DNA of 16,357 nucleotides from Pseudonocardiales bacterium. Its GTDB lineage: Bacteria; Actinomycetota; Actinomycetes; Mycobacteriales; Pseudonocardiaceae. The DNA is taken from positions 1 through 16,357 of the forward strand of contig JAODNG010000161.1 of the NCBI GenBank assembly GCA_025465385.1, in the 5' to 3' direction. The stretch's first letter is position 1. The number at the start of each line of letters is the position of its first letter. Positions 12,743 through 16,357 of this stretch are shown here, piece after piece. The notes beneath the pieces were generated by a model. That model had not been told where the DNA came from and made no database searches. It saw only the letters and a program-made list of their open reading frames with translations. The translations under genes were made by a program, and so were the position numbers.

Positions 12743-14062
12743 GTGTCTGTGCTGTCTCGTGTGTCCGCGCCCGCGGCCGCCCATGACCTGGCGGGCGTGG
12801 TGGTCGCCCTGTTCTCCAATCCGGAACGCGCTGCCCCGAGGGACATTCCTGAATTCACCGCGGATCAACTGCCCGGGGATGACAACCAGCCCACTGGATC
12901 GGTGGTGGGCCGGCTCGTCACCGGCCCTACGGGGCTGGGTACGTCCGCGGCCCGGATCCCTTGGCGAGGCACCGCAGTCAGCGAGACAACCATGGCCACT
13001 GGCCGTGGCACGCAACTCCGCATACCCGATGTTCCCACCGGATTGGGCACCTCAAGCGTGCGAATTCCGAGTCGAGTTTCCGCCGGTGTATCCGCTGACA
13101 GTGGGTCAGGCCCAGCGCTGTACTGCCCTCCGGCGGTTCGTGACGACGTAGCCCTCGGCGAAGAGGTCAACGACCGCCTGGTCGACTGGGCTGAGCAGGT
13201 CGGGATCTACCCCGGACAGCTCGACCGCGTGCGGACGGCCAATTTCGGACGTCTGATGATGCTCACCCATCCGGCTACGGATGACCCGGACCGGCTGCTG
13301 GCGGCATCGAAGTGCGTACTGGCGGAATGGGCCACGGACGACCACTTCCTCGACGAGGAGTCCCTAGGTGCCGAGGCGAAGGTGATCGCCTCGCGGTTGG
13401 GGATCACCTTCGCTGCGGTGGATCCGGTTGATCTCCCCGTCAGGTACGCGCCCCAACTCGACCAGGCTTTATCGGAGGAGCCCGTCGCGGTCGCGTACCG
13501 CTCGGCTTTCGACCACCTTGCCCGGTACGCCACCGCGACGCAGGTCGCCCGGCTCCGCCACGAGCTGGCGGTCATGTTCATGGCCTACAACCACGAGGCG
13601 AACTGGCGCGCCACAGGACGAATCCCGCCGGTCTGGGAGTACCTGACGCACCGGCATGAAAACAGCTTCTTGCCACCGATGGTGTTGGTCGATCCGATCG
13701 CCGGCTACGAGCTTCCCGCCTTCGAGTTCGCCGATCGCCGGGTGCGCCGAGTGTTTTGTTTGGCTGGCAGTGCGAGCGTGATTTTGAACGACCTGTATTC
13801 GATGGGTAAGGAAGCGGACGACGATTTCGACCTACCCAAGTTAATCGCCAACGAGGAAAAATGCTCTCGAGAGGAAGCGATCGAGCGCACGGTACAGATC
13901 CATAACGAGCTGATGCACACCTTCGTCCAGGAAGCGACCGTCCTGAGCCAGGCGGGCTCGCTTGCATTGCGGCGCTTCCTGGCCGACATATGGGCCTGGC
14001 TCGGCGGCAACCGTGAATGGCACAGCACTACCGGGCGATACCACAGCGCGAGCAACGCGTAA
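12743..14062 (+). CDS. 2-methylisoborneol synthase-type C11 terpene cyclase
   Basis: A 439-aa monoterpene cyclase-like enzyme expected to cyclise 2-methylgeranyl diphosphate to 2-methylisoborneol (earthy odorant). A disordered N-terminal region (1-125) holds two copies of the putative cargo motif, GPTGLGTSAARI (61-72) and VPTGLGTSSVRI (97-108). The class I cyclase domain follows: Asp-rich ATDDHFLDEE (197-206), YNHEANWRATGRIPPVWEYL (282-301), NSE motif NDLYSMGKE (349-357), and HNELMHTF (387-394). The Asp-rich motif differs from the DDCYCED form of the S. coelicolor enzyme, so a related product such as 2-methylenebornane is possible. Start GTG 12743, with 12749 possible. The co-encoded GPP methyltransferase 69 bases downstream strongly supports a C11 substrate. 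Confidence 0.88.
   Translation: MSVLSRVSAPAAAHDLAGVVVALFSNPERAAPRDIPEFTADQLPGDDNQPTGSVVGRLVTGPTGLGTSAARIPWRGTAVSETTMATGRGTQLRIPDVPTGLGTSSVRIPSRVSAGVSADSGSGPALYCPPAVRDDVALGEEVNDRLVDWAEQVGIYPGQLDRVRTANFGRLMMLTHPATDDPDRLLAASKCVLAEWATDDHFLDEESLGAEAKVIASRLGITFAAVDPVDLPVRYAPQLDQALSEEPVAVAYRSAFDHLARYATATQVARLRHELAVMFMAYNHEANWRATGRIPPVWEYLTHRHENSFLPPMVLVDPIAGYELPAFEFADRRVRRVFCLAGSASVILNDLYSMGKEADDDFDLPKLIANEEKCSREEAIERTVQIHNELMHTFVQEATVLSQAGSLALRRFLADIWAWLGGNREWHSTTGRYHSASNA
12923..12958 (+). other. Putative encapsulin cargo motif 3 (MIB-type cyclase N-region)
   Basis: Encodes GPTGLGTSAARI within the disordered N-terminal region. It resembles the GPTGPGTAAL segment I recall in the N-terminal region of the S. 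coelicolor 2-MIB synthase. Confidence 0.65.
13031..13066 (+). other. Putative encapsulin cargo motif 4 (MIB-type cyclase N-region)
   Basis: Encodes VPTGLGTSSVRI, 36 residues after motif 3. Third-position differences from motif 3 show that it is not a recent DNA duplication. Confidence 0.6.
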
Positions 14063-14116
14063 GCGCCACCTTTGAACCCAGCCTCGGCGCCGGCCCGGCT
14101 GATCAGCCCGACAAGC

Positions 14117-14126
14117 AGAAGGAGGT
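14117..14126 (+). promoter_or_regulatory. Ribosome-binding site deciding the methyltransferase start
   Basis: AGAAGGAGGT ends 5 bases before ATG 14132. It makes this ATG far better than the in-frame TTG at 14072. Confidence 0.8.
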
Positions 14127-14131
14127 CCACC

Positions 14132-14995
14132 ATGACAACGACCGCCCCTACCGCCGTCAGGGTACTTCACACCGCCTACCAAAAATCCGTTGCAGCGTAT
14201 TGGAACGACAACCAGCAGGACCCGGTCAACTTGCGGCTCGGTGATGTCGACGGCCTGTACCACCACCACTACGGGATCGGCGAGTACGAGCCATCCGTGC
14301 TGGAAGGACCAGATGACACCCGGGATGACCGGATCATCAACGAAATGCACCGGCTGGAGACACAGCAGGCAAACCTACTCCTCGATCACCTCGGCGACAT
14401 TTCGCACGGTGACCGCCTGATGGATGCTGGGTCCGGCCGGGGTGGTACGAGTTTTATGGCCCACCAACGCTTCGGCTGCCGGGTGGACGGCGTGACAATT
14501 TCGGAATACCAGGTCGGGTTCGCCAACAACCAGGCCGACCAACGGGGCGTAGCCGATCAGGTGAAGTTTCACTTCCGTAACATGCTGGATACCGGTTTCG
14601 AGACGGGATCGCGCCGAGGCATCTGGACCAACGAGACCACCATGTACGTGGACCTGTTGCAGGCGTTCGGCGAGTTCTCCCGCCTGCTGGAGTACGGCGG
14701 CCGCTACGTCTGCATCACCGGCTGCTACAACGACGTGACGGGTGGTCGATCCAAAGCGGTCAGCCGGATCGACGAGCACTATATCTGCAATATTCACCCC
14801 CGGAGCGACTACTTCAAGGCGCTAGCAGCCAACAACCTCGTGCCGATCAACGTCATCGATCTCACCTCCCACACCATCCCCTACTGGGAACTGAGGTCGA
14901 AGTCCTCGGTGGCCACCGGTATAGAGGACCCGTTCCTCACGGCGTACCGCGAAGGCAGCTTCCATTACCTGCTCATCGCCGCCGATCGCGTCTGA
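14132..14995 (+). CDS. gppmt: Geranyl diphosphate 2-C-methyltransferase
   Basis: A 287-aa SAM-dependent methyltransferase that converts geranyl diphosphate to 2-methylgeranyl diphosphate, the substrate of the adjacent cyclase. Family hallmarks are an N-terminal AYWNDNQQDPVNLRLGDVDG segment (22-41) with GLYHHHYGIG, SAM motif I RLMDAGSGRGGTSF (95-108), TISEYQVGFANNQA (122-135) and WTNETTMYVDL (165-175). Length fits the family (about 290). The start is set by AGAAGGAGGT before ATG 14132. It has no copy of the cargo motif seen in both cyclases, so it probably stays outside the shell, or is held only weakly. It sits 69 bases after the cyclase and 92 bases before shell 2, consistent with co-transcription. 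Confidence 0.93.
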   Translation: MTTTAPTAVRVLHTAYQKSVAAYWNDNQQDPVNLRLGDVDGLYHHHYGIGEYEPSVLEGPDDTRDDRIINEMHRLETQQANLLLDHLGDISHGDRLMDAGSGRGGTSFMAHQRFGCRVDGVTISEYQVGFANNQADQRGVADQVKFHFRNMLDTGFETGSRRGIWTNETTMYVDLLQAFGEFSRLLEYGGRYVCITGCYNDVTGGRSKAVSRIDEHYICNIHPRSDYFKALAANNLVPINVIDLTSHTIPYWELRSKSSVATGIEDPFLTAYREGSFHYLLIAADRV

Positions 14996-15087
14996 CTTCT
15001 ACCGGCACCACCCGCGGATGCTCGTAGCAAAAGCGTTGCCAAGACCAGTTGAAACCGGCGAATGTATCGAGATTGGTGAGGTGCGTG

Positions 15088-16357
15088 GTGACCGGGACGG
15101 ATCCGAGCGTTGATGTTGCCGAGCAGCCACAATCGAGTCAGCCGCAGTTGAGCCCCCCTCAACTAAGTCTCAGCACCGCCGCGGCGGCCAACCTGGCCAC
15201 GACGACGAAGTCTGTCCCGCAGATGCAGGAGATCACGTCTCGCTGGCTACTGCGCATGTTGCCGTGGGTGGAGGCCTCGGGCGGCACTTTCCGGGTGAAC
15301 CGCCGGTTGACTTACACGGTGGGCGATGGCCAGATAACGTTCGACACGTCGGGCGCCGGAGTGCGGATTATTCCCGGAGAGCTGCGCGAGTTGCCGGTGC
15401 TGCGGGGCTTCGATGACCCTGAGGTACTCCGTGCGTTGGCCGATCAATGCGAACAACGGGAGTTCGAGGCCGGTAGTGCGTTGGTAGAGATGGGCCAACC
15501 GGCCGATCAGGTATTCTTCATAGCGCACGGCAAGGTTAATAAGATCGGTCCGGGGAAGTACGGTGAACAGACGGTCCTGGACACCCTCGCCGACGGCGAC
15601 TACTTCGGTGATCAGGAATTGGTCGAAACTGAAGACAGCTGGACATTCACTATCGCGGCGGCGACTGCCTGCACCGTACTGAGTTTACCTCAGCAAGCAT
15701 TCGAGGAGATGGTCGGCAGATCTGCGGCACTGCAAGCGCACGTTGAGCGGTTCCGGACCCAGAGCAGTCGACCACAGAATAGGCGCGGCGAGGCAGCCAT
15801 CGCGTTGAGCGCGGGACACACGGGAGAACCTGAACTGGCGGGCACGTTCGTCGACTACGAGACCAACCCCCGCGAGTACGAACTCAGCGTGGCCCAGACC
15901 GTCCTGCGAGTGCACACCCGAGTGGCAGACCTGTACAGCCAACCGATGAACCAGACCGAACAGCAGCTGAGATTGACCATCGAGGCGCTGCGGGAAAAGC
16001 AAGAAGACGAGCTGATCAACAACCCGCATTTCGGATTGCTGCACAACGTAGATTCCCAGCATCGTATACATGCCCGCACCGGGCCACCGACCCCGAACGA
16101 CATGGATACGCTGCTCGCCCGCCGGCGAAAGACGCGGTTCTTCCTGGCGCATCCACACACGATCGCCGCGATCGGCCGGGAATGTAACCGCCGGGGTATC
16201 TACCCGCCGGGCGTCGAAGTCGATGGTCGGCAAGTACAGGCATGGCGCGGGGTACCCGTCCTCCCTTGTAACAAAATTCCCATCACGGAACACCGGACCA
16301 GCTCAATCCTTGCGATGCGCATCGGTCTGGAAGACGAAGGCGTGATCGGGCTACGCC
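15088..16357 (+). CDS. Family 2B encapsulin shell protein 2, cut by right edge
   Basis: The first 423 residues of a second shell subunit, colinear with shell 1 and open to the window end with no stop or frameshift. Shared blocks are TTTKSVPQMQEITSRWLLRM (39-58), GGTFRVNRR, IAHGKVNKIGPGKYGE (145-160), YFGDQELVETEDSWTFTI (172-189), REYELSVAQTVLRVHTRVAD, and AHPHTIAAIGRECNRRGIYP. The N-terminal arm differs (MTGTDPSVDVAEQPQSSQPQ). GTG 15088 is preferred by alignment with shell 1 and follows GGTGAGG; GTG 15076 and 15085 are alternatives. Two distinct but homologous shells in one cluster suggest a mixed two-component capsid or two particle types. The missing part is the C-terminal end of the HK97 fold, about 90 residues by comparison with shell 1. 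Confidence 0.92.
   Translation, partial: MTGTDPSVDVAEQPQSSQPQLSPPQLSLSTAAAANLATTTKSVPQMQEITSRWLLRMLPWVEASGGTFRVNRRLTYTVGDGQITFDTSGAGVRIIPGELRELPVLRGFDDPEVLRALADQCEQREFEAGSALVEMGQPADQVFFIAHGKVNKIGPGKYGEQTVLDTLADGDYFGDQELVETEDSWTFTIAAATACTVLSLPQQAFEEMVGRSAALQAHVERFRTQSSRPQNRRGEAAIALSAGHTGEPELAGTFVDYETNPREYELSVAQTVLRVHTRVADLYSQPMNQTEQQLRLTIEALREKQEDELINNPHFGLLHNVDSQHRIHARTGPPTPNDMDTLLARRRKTRFFLAHPHTIAAIGRECNRRGIYPPGVEVDGRQVQAWRGVPVLPCNKIPITEHRTSSILAMRIGLEDEGVIGLR

Noticed and set aside
12642..13151. ORF overlapping the geoA stop (ATGA junction)
   Set aside because: It is an out-of-frame shadow of the cyclase gene, rich in Arg/Pro/Trp, with no domain.
1..16357. CRISPR arrays, tRNA/rRNA genes, insertion sequences, attachment sites
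   Set aside because: I looked for regularly spaced repeats, cloverleaf-like sequences, transposase motifs and terminal inverted repeats and saw none that hold up.

Overview
The window is high-GC DNA typical of an actinomycete (order not resolvable from sequence alone). Supporting signs are GTG/TTG starts, a SigD/ShbA-like ECF sigma factor, a large LuxR-family (LAL) regulator, and terpene odorant genes of the kind found in Streptomyces, Saccharopolyspora and relatives.

Left part (1-4830), housekeeping and regulatory genes. On the minus strand are a thiolase truncated by the left edge, an overlapping MerR-type regulator with a striking double-dyad operator, and a 62-aa Ser/Gly-rich small protein. 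After an intergenic region with a 22-bp perfect palindrome comes a plus-strand pair: the ECF sigma factor and a divergent histidyl-tRNA synthetase. YaaA lies tail-to-tail with the synthetase across a 16-bp tandem duplication.

Middle (4828-5708), about 880 bases without a convincing protein gene. It carries a possible folded RNA with a Shine-Dalgarno-like sequence in its first stem, small ORFs of doubtful status, a hairpin, a clear intrinsic terminator (5437-5472), and the promoter of the next gene with a perfect palindrome between its -35 and -10.

Right part (5709-end), an odorant-terpene encapsulin locus. A 978-aa LAL regulator is followed by two identical 17-bp palindromes and then a five-gene colinear cluster: shell 1 (Family 2B encapsulin with a cyclic-nucleotide-binding-like domain), a two-domain geosmin synthase, a 2-methylisoborneol (MIB) synthase-type cyclase, geranyl diphosphate C-methyltransferase, and shell 2 (a paralogue of shell 1, cut by the right edge). 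Both cyclases carry a repeated motif, roughly G-P-T-G-L-G-T-S-A-A-x-I, in linkers or tails outside the catalytic domains: four copies, two per enzyme. I read these as shell-docking (cargo) peptides. The working model is a two-component protein shell that packages both earthy-odour cyclases. The methyltransferase, which lacks the motif, makes the C11 substrate outside, and the LAL protein may control the cluster. Shell-plus-MIB synthase loci are known; the inclusion of geosmin synthase with internal and C-terminal copies of the motif is the most interesting aspect.
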